This document shows positions 34,118-46,121 of a stretch of 64,000 nt of DNA, one piece after another; the first letter of the stretch is position 1, and each line of letters begins with the position of its first letter. A program made the position numbers and the translations under genes. The notes under the pieces are model-generated. The model saw only the letters and a list, made by a program, of their open reading frames with translations, did not search any database and was not told the DNA's origin. The stretch spans positions 248,001 through 312,000 of the forward strand of contig SADC01001278.1 of the NCBI GenBank assembly GCA_004194705.1, written 5' to 3'. The stretch is from Ditylenchus dipsaci (taxonomy: Eukaryota > Nematoda > Chromadorea > Rhabditida > Anguinidae).

Positions 34118-37100
34118 GCAGTTTTTGATTAATTGTTATTTATTTCACAATTTTGATTTCCGAGCACCGGATTATAACCAATAAAAATGTAATTCAATCA
34201 AAAGAAAAATGTGCAAAAAGATCAAAAGCCCAAGTTTGCATTGAAATTAACTAAAATTTCCTCCAATAATTTTAGTTACACATATACACACAGATCCAAT
34301 AACAGTAGCATAATCAATAGCAGTAGTAGTGCAACAAGATCAAGAAAACAGACATTTAGATAGAGTTATCATTCACAACAACAGCAGTCAAAACCGAATC
34401 GGCAAACCAGTTGCCTAGGCAAGGCCAAAGGAATAAATAATACATGAGTGGGGGGAAATGATAATACTATCGGGAATATCAACAGAACCAGCAAGGTCAG
34501 TTGCGAATAAAAGTCCATGGGCAGATTATGGGTAGAGAGCGGAAATGGAGGGATGCAACACACAGGCAAATTAGTATGAGATTATATTATAATGGCAGGT
34601 TGACGGCGGAAAAGCGAGATTTGTTCTGGTTGGAGGGAAATGACGATGTTCGCCTTTCATCTTCTTATTCTCCAAGCCTTTGATCAATACATACGTTTTA
34701 GTAACGAGCAGGGGGGATTGAGAAAAGAGAGATAAAGACGAGGGATAAGAGCAGCTATAGAATATCCAGAGAAACTTCTTTTGGTTGCAAGTGGACTGTC
34801 TGACTGCCTGCAGAGTGCACTACTAAACAAGAGAAGATGGACTATGATTGATACAGGGTGATTGGTGTTCAACAAAGTTGAAAAGTATGAATTCGTAGTG
34901 TTTTAAATCGGCTCTATTCCACTGAGGATGGGGCTTCCATAGACCAACCTCTTTTGTATTTTGTGATTTTTAGGCCTAGGCAAACGTAGGCTAGCGTATC
35001 TTTGGACTGGCTCAAACATATATTAGGCTCTTGTTTAAGACCATTCCAACATAAGCAGGCCAACCCTCGCCCAAGCCTCAGTCTACAAAATCATAATGGC
35101 CCCGCTCATACTTATTGAAATTGAAATGCACTATTTTTTCGGCTATTTTAGGCCTAATTTTGATTACATCTCCTGTGATTTTAAATCGCTCCCGATAGTA
35201 TTTGGTATCAAAATAAAGCCCTGTCTTGGAAGAATACAACGCATATTCAAACTTTCTTTTATCGTAATAAATGAGTTACATACGCAACGCCGAGATATAA
35301 GCAAAGCAAGCGAAAAAAAACAAAAGGCAATTTCAATTTCAAGAAATATGAGCGGGCTCAATAAAAAACAACACGGTGGACCAAGGCGAAACACCTCCAT
35401 TGTAAAATAGGCCCTTTTTATCAATGTTTATTTTCTAAAAGCGGAAAACATTCCCGCATAAATTTGGATATTGGTTTCTTTTAGGGTTGGGTCCGCGAAT
35501 ATTCTCAAGTTATTCCCGGTCCGAATCTTAAGTTCGGACTGACAATGAAAAATCGGTCAGAATCTTTTCAGAAATAAAAATTTTTGCTGGAGTACAGAAT
35601 ACCTACTTTACCCAAAATCGCTTATTCATGCTTAAAACATGTTTTAGGTCGACAGTTTTTTGATAATTTTTTTTACTATAAATTAACTTTTTGCCTTTGG
35701 GGCCAAGATAGACCAACTTGAAAGGGTGTCCAGATATCCTAAAATATATATCCATCGTATGTAATGGTATTCTATTTTGAGGAAGATTTTGAAGTGTTCT
35801 TTAACGATTTTTATTGATTTGTAATGTTTTTTTTAAGTAAATTCGGTTATTTGGAGATAAATTCCCGAAAAAGATTCGTACCGGTCTTATTTCAGCCCTA
35901 GTTTCTTTTTTAATTGCCACCGCGAAAAAAAATTTAAATTTTACCAATAATTTTTAGGGTACCATAGACCTAATACCAGTCAACCAGAATAAAGTATAAT
36001 GTCAGGGCTTCCAAATGTCTTTTGTTAAAAGATTTGTCCTTTATTTGGACCTGAAATCTTTAGAAATTTTGAGATCTCACGTCAAAATTTTCATTTTCGG
36101 TACTCAAAACCCAATCAGCACTACATAAAATGGCACTTTTTGACCAAATGTCCTTTATTTCATAAAAATGTCCTTTGTTTTAAAATTTTGAGTTGGAAGC
36201 CCCGATAAAGTCTTCTAAAAAATTTAACTAAAGCAGTTACTGGTGTTGTGCTGAAAGCTAACCTTTAGTATTTTTGCTTGTCTTTTAAAAAAGGTCTTCC
36301 GAGCAAACTTTTGTCAGCTTTCGATTTTAGACTTATGTCACTGTAACTGATCTAGTTAAGTTTAAATGCAAAGAGTAAATTTTTTAGTTATATATATTGT
36401 TTGTTTTATAAGCGTGCTTTTCGGCTGACCGATCAATTATTTCAGTCGATTATTTGAAACACTGACAAAGGCAACCAATGTGAGCATCCTGATTTTTGTT
36501 ATATATTTTTTATTTTTGTCCCACCTCCTCTCTGTAAGGCTTTTTAGGATTAGGCAAGGATGAAGGGAACGTCTTGGAGTCAAACATATCTTAGACCTAT
36601 GTTTGAGTTCATCCTAACCTACGCTGGCCCACCCTTGCCTGAGCCCAAAATTTAACAATCACAAAAAACAATAAGGGGAATTAAGCTAAAAAAGGCATCC
36701 GATTATAGGTATATAGCGGGAAAGTTTCTAAGTGATTTGTTTATTTACCCTGTATCTAATGGATGCACCTAGTTAGAGAAGTGTAATGGAAGGGCTGCTC
36801 GTGGATTAGAACCACCTAAAAATGGAATAGAGTAGAGAGTGGATGGATCAATTGATTCCTCTTTTATCCAGCAGCTGCATTTTGTGTATCTGTTGACTGG
36901 CTTTGTGTGTTTGTTTAAAACTAGCATGTTCATTTGCTCCCTTTTATTTTTCTCCTGCTCTTTTTGTCTTTGATTCGATCACCTTTGTGTGCTGCAGCAA
37001 AATTTTCGTCTGAATGGATTTTATAAAGCAGATGTGAAATAGATCGAATGACCACATGTTTGTAAAGAGATTTTTTAATGTATAAGGTTTGAAAAACACT

Positions 37101-37380
37101 TGAGTTTTGCCTAAAATGCGCTATAGTCTACAGTGCATAATGAAACTATAAAAATTTACAGTTCTAGTTCAGCCCATCTCTGAGTAACCAGAACCAAATC
37201 TGGATTTTTTTCACAACTCTCTTGAATTTTAATGATTCGGGACTTAGCTGGGATTTTCTTATATCCAGGGTGAGCTTCGTGCAACTTTTGCTGGTCAGCC
37301 AATTTTTGAAAGCACTCTTATATATAAGTTTGGCTGTACTCAAATGAGTGCAAATTTAAAAATCATTTTCTATTTTAATA

Positions 37381-37549
37381 CAGTAAACCCTCGATTTAAC
37401 GACACCCCTGGGACCGACTGAGGGTATCGCCAGATCGAGGATGTCGTTAAATCGGCGCTCACTTTGACTAAATTTCAGTTAAAGCCAACCAAATTGATCC
37501 TTTTTAGGTGTCGTCAAAGCGAGAATGTCGTTAAATCGAGAGTTGGCTG
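37381..37549. mobile_element. Pogo-like MITE
   Basis: Ends CAGTAAACCCTCGATTTAAC and GTTAAATCGAGAGTTGGCTG are inverted, with TA at 37379-37380 and 37550-37551. Confidence 0.7.
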
Positions 37550-37924
37550 TAATTAGATTGTTTTGGTGTTTTTCAGTATGAAATAGTAGGAAAAATGTGT
37601 TTGAGTCCAAGATCTCCTTCGAATTGCAAAAATCTGAAGTAAGTAAGAGCGAAAAGGATAAAATTAGCAGTGCTCATAACACAAACGAAATAAAAACAAT
37701 CGACTTAAGAGTTTGTTACCATGATCTTTTAAAAAATTGAATTTATGTTTAATTTTTAAAAAGTGTTTAAATTAGCTTTAAGCTTCTAAAATTATAGGTT
37801 AGCCGATTGCTCGTGAAATAAAATTTAAGAGGTAGAGAACATTTTCCGTTCATACTTTCTTTGGATCAGCAGGGGATCAGAAATTTCAATAGAAATTTCA
37901 AAAGATTTTATCGAAATAGAGTAT

Positions 37925-38068
37925 ACCGTATTCTCTCTAATAATCCCACACCCCCCGTTTTTGCTACTAGGATTTCAGAGTTAGGGCCATTTTTCATTGA
38001 CAATTTTGAGATTTTTCGGAGGTTGAAAAATAATCCCACAGTGGTATTTTTAGAGAGAATAAGGTATC
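37925..38068. mobile_element. ACCGTATT-type MITE
   Basis: TACCGTATTCTCTCTAATAA at the left and TTAGAGAGAATAAGGTA at the right are inverted. The inner TTTTTGCTACTAGGATTTCAG parallels the copy at 7276-7426 (TTTTTGACTAGGAGTTCAG). Confidence 0.6.
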
Positions 38069-39090
38069 TAAAGAAGTAACGAGTGTCTAATAAGCTCGGA
38101 ATGGATTTTGAAAGCCTATTATAGTGTCGATTTTATCGTCATATTTTTTTAAAGTCAAGCACCATTTTAAAAGCCTCCTGCTCTTCTTTCATATGGTATT
38201 AAACACTTTCCTGTATTCTTTTAAAAAGGTCTGCTTCTGGCTCTAAATAATCGTGAGGTCATTTAGAGAAGTTGACAAGCATTTTAATTATAATTGTTTC
38301 ATTACAACATCATCTTGCTGCCATGTTGTAGCACAGCTCAAGAGCTACTAGACCTATTTCGCAGAACAATTTTCGAAAATTTGAGTGTTAAGATATGGTT
38401 TTTAGAAAAGAACAAATTTTCTTAGAAAAGACCGAAAATCCAACAAATTAGAAAAACTCGGATTTTGGTCATTTTTTTAAGAAATTGATTTTTTCCAAAA
38501 AGTCATATCTCATCACTCCGATTTTTTAATTAAATCTTTGTAATTAAAGTTTTGAAGCTCTTGAACTGCGCTACAACATAATAATGAGTTATTGCTGTAA
38601 TGTTAAATATTCAATTTGATTTTTTATTTCCCAAACTGGTGAAAAGGCTTGTCGAATTCTGTAAATTACCTAACCACTGTTAAGAGCCAGATGGTGACCT
38701 TTCTAAAATAGTATATACTAGGTGGACTGGCGCCTTACAGGCGCCTAATAACAAAACATTTTTGTATTTACCGCCGAAAATGGATTTGACAAAATATACT
38801 CTATTAAAACATTGGGCATATAACAGCAATATTAACACACAAAAATTATTTTAGGAAGCGGATCATTAGGAAAAACGCTGGGCGCAAAACTTTGTAACAA
38901 CTTTATTATGTAAAGATAACGGCAACAACGCCCCCGCACAACAAAAATAACGATAGCGCCCCTGCACAGCGAAGATAACAATAAGGACAACACGCCCCCG
39001 CTACGTGCTTGACTCATCCGTGGTTGCGCACTTTTAAAAAACACTTTCAAAAGGTATTTGCCATAAGTATCAAAAACCCCCTAAAATACC

Positions 39091-39480
39091 CTGCACGACG
39101 AACCTAAAAATTAAGTGACGTCTCAGGGGTGTCGGCCAAATGAGCCGTGCGATAACTCAAAATGTAGCTCAGAATTAGCGCTACAACGTAACGTTGAGCT
39201 TTTCCCGACTTCGGTACAAAAATCCCCGAAAAAAAACCCTTACTATTCAAAAAAATGCCCAAAAGGGTCAAAAACCCGTGCACGACGAACCTTAAAATTA
39301 AGTGACGTCTCAGGGTGTCGGCCAAATGAGCCGTGCGATAGCTTAAAATGTGGCCAAGGATTCGGGCTACAACGTAACGTTGAGCTTTTCCCGAGTTCTT
39401 ATCAGAAAACGCGAAAAAAATACAAAAACCAAAAACGTGACAGACAGAATGACAAACATTGTCCAAATACTATATAGAGA
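39091..39480. repeat. Two tandem units of about 188 bp
   Basis: GCACGACGAACC, then AAATTAAGTGACGTCTCAGG and GTCGGCCAAATGAGCCGTGC, occur at about 39091-39200 and again at about 39279-39390. The end TCCAAATACTATATAGAGA recurs near 49490-49510 after similar sequence (GGGCTACAACGAACC), so the unit belongs to a dispersed family. Confidence 0.65.
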
Positions 39481-39502
39481 TAAATGTGGTTGCGGTGACG
39501 AA

Positions 39503-40356
39503 TCCCCCCACGGGGACTGATCAGGTGGAGGAGATAACTTCATATTCATGTTTCTCGACCCCGATTTCATGAGAAAGCCGCGCGTTTTTTTGATTCTGAG
39601 AAAAAAAAGTTTTTCGAACCACAGGGGGGTATCATGGTTTTTTAGTCCAAAATTTGAAAAATTTAAATTGGCGCCTTTTGAATTTTAAAGGGATTAAGGG
39701 CTGTATAGGGAGGGGAAGAGAATAAAAGGGGGCCACTTTTATGGCAGAACGTTAAAAATTCAAAATTTTTGTATTCTTCGCCTGCCTCACCATGTTTTTC
39801 AACTGGGCCGTGGCAAAAACGACTCTATATGCATTTTATGGTCAAGAGTACTTCTCGGAATCATGTCTAAGGTAAGTGTGTGCGCGCATCTCTAACTCTT
39901 AAGCCCCTGCGCCCACTTCGGGGGCGCAGGGGGCTTAGGGGCTTGGAGTTGAGATGCGCACACCCACATACCTTAGACACAAATCACTCGAAAGTGACTC
40001 TGGATGCATGAAAAAGCATGCATACCAGAGTTTATTTATGCGGTAGCCCCAGTCAACAAAACTATGTTCAACATCTTCTTGTTAGTGCGCCCTCTATGAC
40101 TGGTGGCCCCCTTTTATTCCCTTCCCTTCCTATACAGCCCTTAATCCCTTTTCAATTCAAAAGGCGCCAATTTAAATTTTTCAAATTTTGACTAAAAACC
40201 ATGATACCCCCCTGTGGTTCGAAAATTTTTTTTTCTTAGAACCAAAAAAAACGCGCGGCTTTCTCATGGAATCGGGGTCGAGAAACAAGAATATGAAGTT
40301 ATCTCCTCCACCTGATCAGTCCCGTGGTGGGGGGGGGATTCTGAACTCAAGCCATA
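39503..40356. mobile_element. Palindromic element of the GAATCCCC family, about 850 bp
   Basis: The left part (AATCCCCCCACGGGGACTGA, ACCCCGATTTCATGAGAAAG) is mirrored at the right (CTTTCTCATGGAATCGGGGT, GGGGGGGATTC). The middle has GCAGGGGGCTTAGGGG and the body shared with 5325-5760. It looks like a foldback element of unknown superfamily. Confidence 0.7.
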
Positions 40357-40602
40357 AATGTTATAAACCATTCAAAAGAGGAGAAGTAGACCTTTAAAAT
40401 GGTACTTGACTTTTCATAAATCTTTTGATGAACTCGAGATAGAGACATCAACAAAATTGAACAAAATTAAAAAATCGAGGCACTTTTTCTATGCTTGTGT
40501 GTTGCATGTCAATTGTATGTGAAATATTTGTAAATCTTTTCTTAGAATGGTCAAAAAGTAAGCTGTAAAACGCAAAAAATAAAATACAAACAAATTTTCT
40601 GG

Positions 40603-43600
40603 CTAAAATATATTAGATTTAAACATTTCTGAAGAGTGACTTTCTGCTCTTCTCCTGTTGTTTAATTCATTGTTTGGCATCAAAGGCATAGCTTCTGGTG
40701 CAGTAATGGAAATAGCTTGTCGCGGTATTATACTTATCTGCTGCGCTACTTGACTTAAGTTGTGATTGCCATTAGCCTGATCCAGCTCATCACCACACAC
40801 TTCACAACACCCTTTTCCCCCATTACATGTTTTATTGTAGAAGTACACTGCTTGTTTTCTTTGCAGGCATTCTCTGAATATAGTTATTAAGGATTTTCCA
40901 CTGAACTTCTTCACTGTTTCGCCGTTGTCCTTCTGTTATAGAATGGTGATCACTAGTGCTTCTTCGACGAATTATAGATTTCTGCCGACGATTTTCTCTA
41001 AAAAATATACAGCAATTCTTTTCACTCCCTGCCCAAAAACGTGTGTTATCGACTCTTATTTACGTTTTTTAGCATTAAATGGATAGAAAACATGAAAACT
41101 ATCGAGTTAGTTAGCGAAAATATGTTTACCGTCATCTTTTCATGGGTATCTTGGCTTTCACCAAAAGTTTATGCATCTATGCATTTAAAGCCATAATAAA
41201 AACGTTAATAAGAGTAGATAAAACACGTTTTGAAACGCCCCTTTGACACGGTTAAGCACATCTCCCAAAATTTCTAACCCCAGGCTTGGGAGCAGGACCT
41301 ATTTTTCGTGGCCTAGACTTCTGTTGAGCAAAATTTATATCTAATTTGAATTATTTTCACCGGATGGGGAGGGAGTGATTATCATGATTTTATCATGGTT
41401 ATCATGATTTTTAAGCTCCCATGGTCGCCCTACCAAATATATGTTTTAAAATACCCTAAACTAAGCAAAATCCTAAGCCAATTTTAATGCTAAAAATCAT
41501 GTAATTTTTACCTCAACGAAGCTTAATTACTTGTTTCGCTTTTATCTTTTGTTTTGACAATAATTATTCAAAATTAAACACTTCTGCGAAGTCAAGGGAA
41601 TTTGAGCGTTGCTAAAAGTTAAACATCTGAAAATCCTGAGGCCAAAACTAACATGATTTTAGTGTTTTTTTGCATAAAAAAAATTATCATGGAAAAAGGG
41701 TATTTAATCAAATTAGATAAAAAGCATGCCCTATACTTTACGACAAGTGATGAAGGGTGTTGTGAACAAACTTAATGGAATTTTTTTAAAGTCAAATGGA
41801 AAAGTAAATATCTGGTCCTCATAATTGATGGCCGACAAATGGACAACACAACTACCTTGAATCCGTCCCTGATCTTGCCAGTGAGTTGTGTGACCTCTTA
41901 GCTCTTCCTGTAGCTGTTTTTGGCTGGGAGAACGACAGATAAGCTTTGAGTCGTTTCCAAATGTTCTTCTTTCCTTTTCCAGAAGTTTTCTTCGGCTGAG
42001 TTTCTTCTCTGTCGGCGCAGCACTCTCCAAGCTTTGATTGTAGCCAGCTCTACTGCATCCGCCGTTCTGGAGCTCTTCGACCTCTGTACTTTGGCCACCC
42101 GTGGAGAATGCTGAAGATGATTGTTGTTGGATGATGTCAAAGTCCTGGCTGCCACACTGCCGGCACCGCAATATTGCTCCGGCTGAGCTGATACACGGCG
42201 TTGTTGTCGGTCTGGCAGTCCTAAATTTGTTTATTTTGTATGTTTATTTTGCTTGCTGACTGCACTTACTGATTTCGGCTGCCGCTGATCCTCTTCTTAG
42301 CAAGTATCTTTGTGGTTGAGATAGATTCTTGACAGCCTTGTTGGATGGAATTTCTATGAAAGGATCTTTGTGCGTAGGAGGATCGGCGTTGTGTCGATGA
42401 GGCTTGCGCCGCGGAACAATCACTGCCTTCATATTCCAAGCGGCCAAGTCTCCCAAATCTAAATAACAATAAATCGAATACAAGCTGTTTGCTGTAAACT
42501 TCACTTTTGATAAAGGGGAAAAAAGGTGGCTTCCATGGCGCAGTGCGTAAGGCCTCACCCACAATGCGAATCCAATCTTCAACCTTGGCGAAGTGTTTTT
42601 AACCTTGTTCAGCAAGATAACTTCGATTTTTATTGACAACTTTGGTGTCATATTGAAGCTGAGATCCCGGGCTATCTTTTGACACCAAACTTGCAGAGGA
42701 GGAAAATAAAAATTGTGGATAAAAGTTAGTAATCTTCAATATAATCCTCAACATGATCCTGAACCCTCAAAGTTAAGGATCATGTTGAGGATGAACGCAC
42801 TTTTATTTACGATTTTCATCTTCACGTTCGGCAAGTTTGGTGTTAAACAATAACTTGCAAAAAAAATCTCGCAGCTATTTTGCTGAAAAATGCAAAAAAC
42901 ATTTCGCCAAGGTTGAGGATTGAGGATGCATTGTGGGAGAGGCCTAAGAGTTTGCGTTTTTTGGCCCAAAATAATGTTTTGGGTTCGATCCCACGTGGTG
43001 ACGCACTATTTAATTTGGCTTTTTTGACCAGTTTCAGAAGTAATCAGACTTTTTTGACGCCAGATTCGGTATCAGCGACCCAAATAACCCCTATGAAAAT
43101 TACCCCCATGGAAGCCACTTTTCCAACCCTAAGTAGCTCCCCCCTTTAATTCAGTGAAAGCCTTTTTAAGCCTCTTCACTTAGATACGCACCACCGGCAC
43201 TCGATATGTACAACCACATACTGCACCTAGTTATATCTTATACCGAGCTCCGACTGTATGTGAAATAGCCAGAGTCAATAATAAATATGTCAGAACAACA
43301 AAGTATTACCAACCTAAAAAATTGCCGATGTTGTCTGCGGACAGCTTTCTTTGTCTTTCTTTTTTCGCTTTTTCAAAGTAATCATTGGATTCACTGACTG
43401 ACATAAAAGTAACTTTCTTAGAGGTTGGAGTAGAAGTAGCATTATGAGATTTATTTGAAATTGGCGTAGACACAGTTTTGTGCTCAACCGAATGATTTAC
43501 TTTGACGGAAACAGGAGCAGTCTGTTGAAGAGTACTTGGTCTTTGAGCTTCTTTTATTTTTGGATGTCTTGTGGTGTAGGTGAACAACAAGGTGTTTGAG

Positions 43601-44709
43601 AGGGACTTTCTTCTGTGTTGTGGTGAAACTTGGCTGATGCAGACATGGTCATTGCTGCCGTACTACTGCTAGGCAAAGATGTGCCCAGGGAGAAGAGGTA
43701 GGAGTAGGAGAAGACAATCGTCTGTTGAGTGGGGTTCAGGTTTGCTGTGGTGAGATGGGTCTGCAGAAGAGTAGAGGTCATTTGTAGCCGCTTTTTGATT
43801 AACAGATGAACTCATTATCTTTGGTCTAAAAAAGTCATACAATTTATGTAAACATAACAAAATGCTACTCAAAAGTTTTAAAAAACGCATTTTGGGACAC
43901 TCAAAATAAAAAAAGACTAATTTTTCAAGGTTTTTTTTAAATTCACATGACTAATGTAACTGCGCTTAATGGCTCTCCTCGACTTGAGGAGCCTATACCT
44001 CATACCGAAATAAAGATTTCGCAAATCTGTTTATTGCGGTTTCTTAACTCCCAGAGCTTTAGTTGTTTCAGTTTTGCAATTTAAGTTGAGCACCTGAAAA
44101 TCTCGAAATCAACCGTAAAATTTCCGATTTTTGAAAGGTTAAAAAATTCGGGCCGGCCCATAATTACAAGGCTCGACTCGTGGGCATGACCGTGAAAAAT
44201 GTGGGAGCTTAATGCTTACAGCTGACCCGTCTATTAAAGAGAACCTTTATAACAGACAAGACCCGTCCATTTCCCAAACCTTCCTCTTCCCTAGTATGGG
44301 ACTTGCCTATTAGACAAATACGGTAAATATGACATAAGATATGCACACCAAATCTAAGCACAAACCGAAGAAAAAGCAGAGGAGCAAAAAAGTTAAAATA
44401 TTCTCGTGTAAAAATACATTTTTGATTTTGTTTGAATTTCGGGAAAGTAAGAACCTTTTTATACTTGTGGAAGACTTGTTCAAAATCCCCCTCATGTTGA
44501 TTAAAAAAAGTAAAAACTTACTTAGGAAGTAGTCTGAAATCAGAGAAAAAACTTCTGTTCGAACTTGAAGATGATACACTATGCCTTCTTCTATCCCTAC
44601 TTTGATTTTCTCCTGCATGCTGAGCATTAGACTGCCTTCTGTATTGATGATGATCTCGGATTTCTTGATTAGCATTAGCCACATTAAATAAAGCAAAATA
44701 AAATGCCAT
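40603..44709 (-). CDS. Unidentified basic, Ser/Arg-rich protein, multi-exon
   Basis: Phase-consistent exons are 44709-44522 (MAFYFALFNVANANQ... DRRRHSVSSSSSNRSFFSD), one starting 43825, one ending 43314 (VSESNDYFEKAKKERQRKLS), 42458-42270 (VPRRKPHRHNADPPTHKDPF), one spanning 42220-41856, 40997-40847 (RRQKSIIRRRSTSDHHS, KILNNYIQRM) and 40776-40603 (ISIIPRQAISITAPEAMPL, ending SSEMFKSNIF and stop). Two places are unresolved. Between 43825 and 43314 a pyrimidine tract near 43670 implies another intron. Within 42220-41856 the upstream part fits one frame and the downstream part another, so a small intron or an indel is needed. RRRHSVSS and RRRSTSD look like basophilic kinase sites. No family is recognised. 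It is probably disordered and intracellular. Confidence 0.55.
42530..42660 (-). mobile_element. SINE-like fragment, inverted relative to 42880-43110
   Basis: On the minus strand AACACTTCGCCAAGGTTGAA, then GAGGCCTTACGCACTGCGCC, resembles the plus-strand segment near 42900 (CATTTCGCCAAGGTTGAGG, GAGAGGCCTAAGAG). The two form a loose inverted pair inside an intron of the unidentified basic gene. Confidence 0.45.
42880..43110 (+). mobile_element. tRNA-derived SINE copy
   Basis: TGGGAGAGGCCTAAGAG and the B-box-like GGGTTCGATCCCACG form a tRNA-like head. The later AGCGACCCAAATAACCCCTA matches the tail of the copy at 18440-18615. It lies in an intron of the unidentified basic gene. Confidence 0.55.
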
Positions 44710-46121
44710 TTTTATATTATGTTATTTAAAATATTTCAAAAATATTACTTTATTAAGAATTGCAAATAAACAAGTTGTCTGGCCTTTGATTTCGGCAAAA
44801 GCGTTTTTTATGGCAGTGGAAGTCATCTTGGCTGGCCTCTTTCAAAGAAATGCCTCCATAAAAAGTGAAGAAGTCGAAAGCCCTCGGGACATGTCCCTAT
44901 GTATCTATACTAATGTGGGCGTCCCTTTTCAAATTTGACTGAATATTTGTTGGCAGCTGGCCTTAGCATGAAAACATTTTTAAGATAGCACGATATTTGA
45001 AGAACACCCAGTAGAATCAATAATTTATAAGCGTAAATAAACAATTTTAGCTTAAAATAGATAAGTTAAGACTACGCGTTTCTTCTAACCCACATTTTAG
45101 TCATTTAAAGTGCACATCTGTTTTTTTATAAGCCACATGTAAATAAAGATGAAACACGCTAAAACCCTGATAAGTTATACGACAAATATTTAAATTTATC
45201 AGTTCTGACGCTACTGTTTTTAAACTTTTCCTAACCTCTTCCTCCTCAAAAGCTACTACTACTATTAACAAACATCTCCCGAAAAATCGAAGCAGCCAGG
45301 TTATAAACAGAAAGAGGACAATAAAACCATTTTAGGCCGTTTAACTCTGTTTTTTTAACAGAGGCCGTGGCGAAAGGGCCGTGGAAGCATCTACCGTACA
45401 TCCTCTAATAGGCCCACATGTTCCATTAAATCCACATGCTCTACTAAGCCCACATGCAGAATGGCAATCAAAAATAAGCCCACGTCTTATTAAAAAAAAC
45501 ATGTTTCTCTGAAGTCCTCAAGTAGAATTTAAGCAATTCAATGTGTTAGTCCTGAGATAGGGCCTAGTTCATGTAATGTGTAAGCCCTGATACAGAACTT
45601 GCTATATGTAATACGTTTTGCCGAAATGTTGGTTGAAATATAAACCCACATGCTCGTATAAGCTCACATGCCGCCTATGAAATATTTTTAGAGTGTTATA
45701 GAGTGTTGAAACATCACGGGTTTTATCTGAAACATGTTTTAGAGTCAACCTTTTTCAGAAAAATATTCAGGGCTAATAAAAACATGGATTTCTTGTTTTT
45801 AATTTTGGTTGGCTCCATCTCAACTGCTTCCTTTTTCTTTTTTGAATGATCTCGACGGATTTGCATTCAGAAAAATATTTTTGTATTGAGATCAAATTTC
45901 CAAAACAAAAAATTCTAAAAATTGTAGATTTTTTAATAAAAAGGTTTGGCAAAAAAGTATTTGGAATCGACCGTCTCGAATTATATTTATCTAGAATAGT
46001 ATTTTCACCTCTGCAAAATCACGTAGGGAGCTTGGAAAGCACGAGTTCAGATTGTGAGTGTTTTGGTACAGACATTGCTCTTTATTAAATTTTTTAAAAA
46101 ATACACCTTTTCAATGGTCTA
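44710..46121. other. Intergenic stretch, no exon seen
   Basis: Near 45395-45480 it has TACCGTACATCCTCTAATAGG and repeated AAGCCCACATG motifs, one end of an ACCGTATT-type element. Nothing else here could be supported as a gene. Confidence 0.5.

Larger units (their letters stand above)
31883..40602. other. Gene-free stretch upstream of MYPT
   Basis: No supported exon lies here. It should hold the MYPT promoter, but no TATA box is evident just upstream of 31882. It contains the Merlin-like fossil (33739-34117), ACCGTATT ends near 33296-33550, paired inverted segments near 34970-35090 and 36540-36660, a pogo-like MITE (37381-37549), an ACCGTATT MITE (about 37925-38068), a copy of the mariner-palindrome core (about 38320-38600) and the 39-40 kb repeats. 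Confidence 0.55.
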
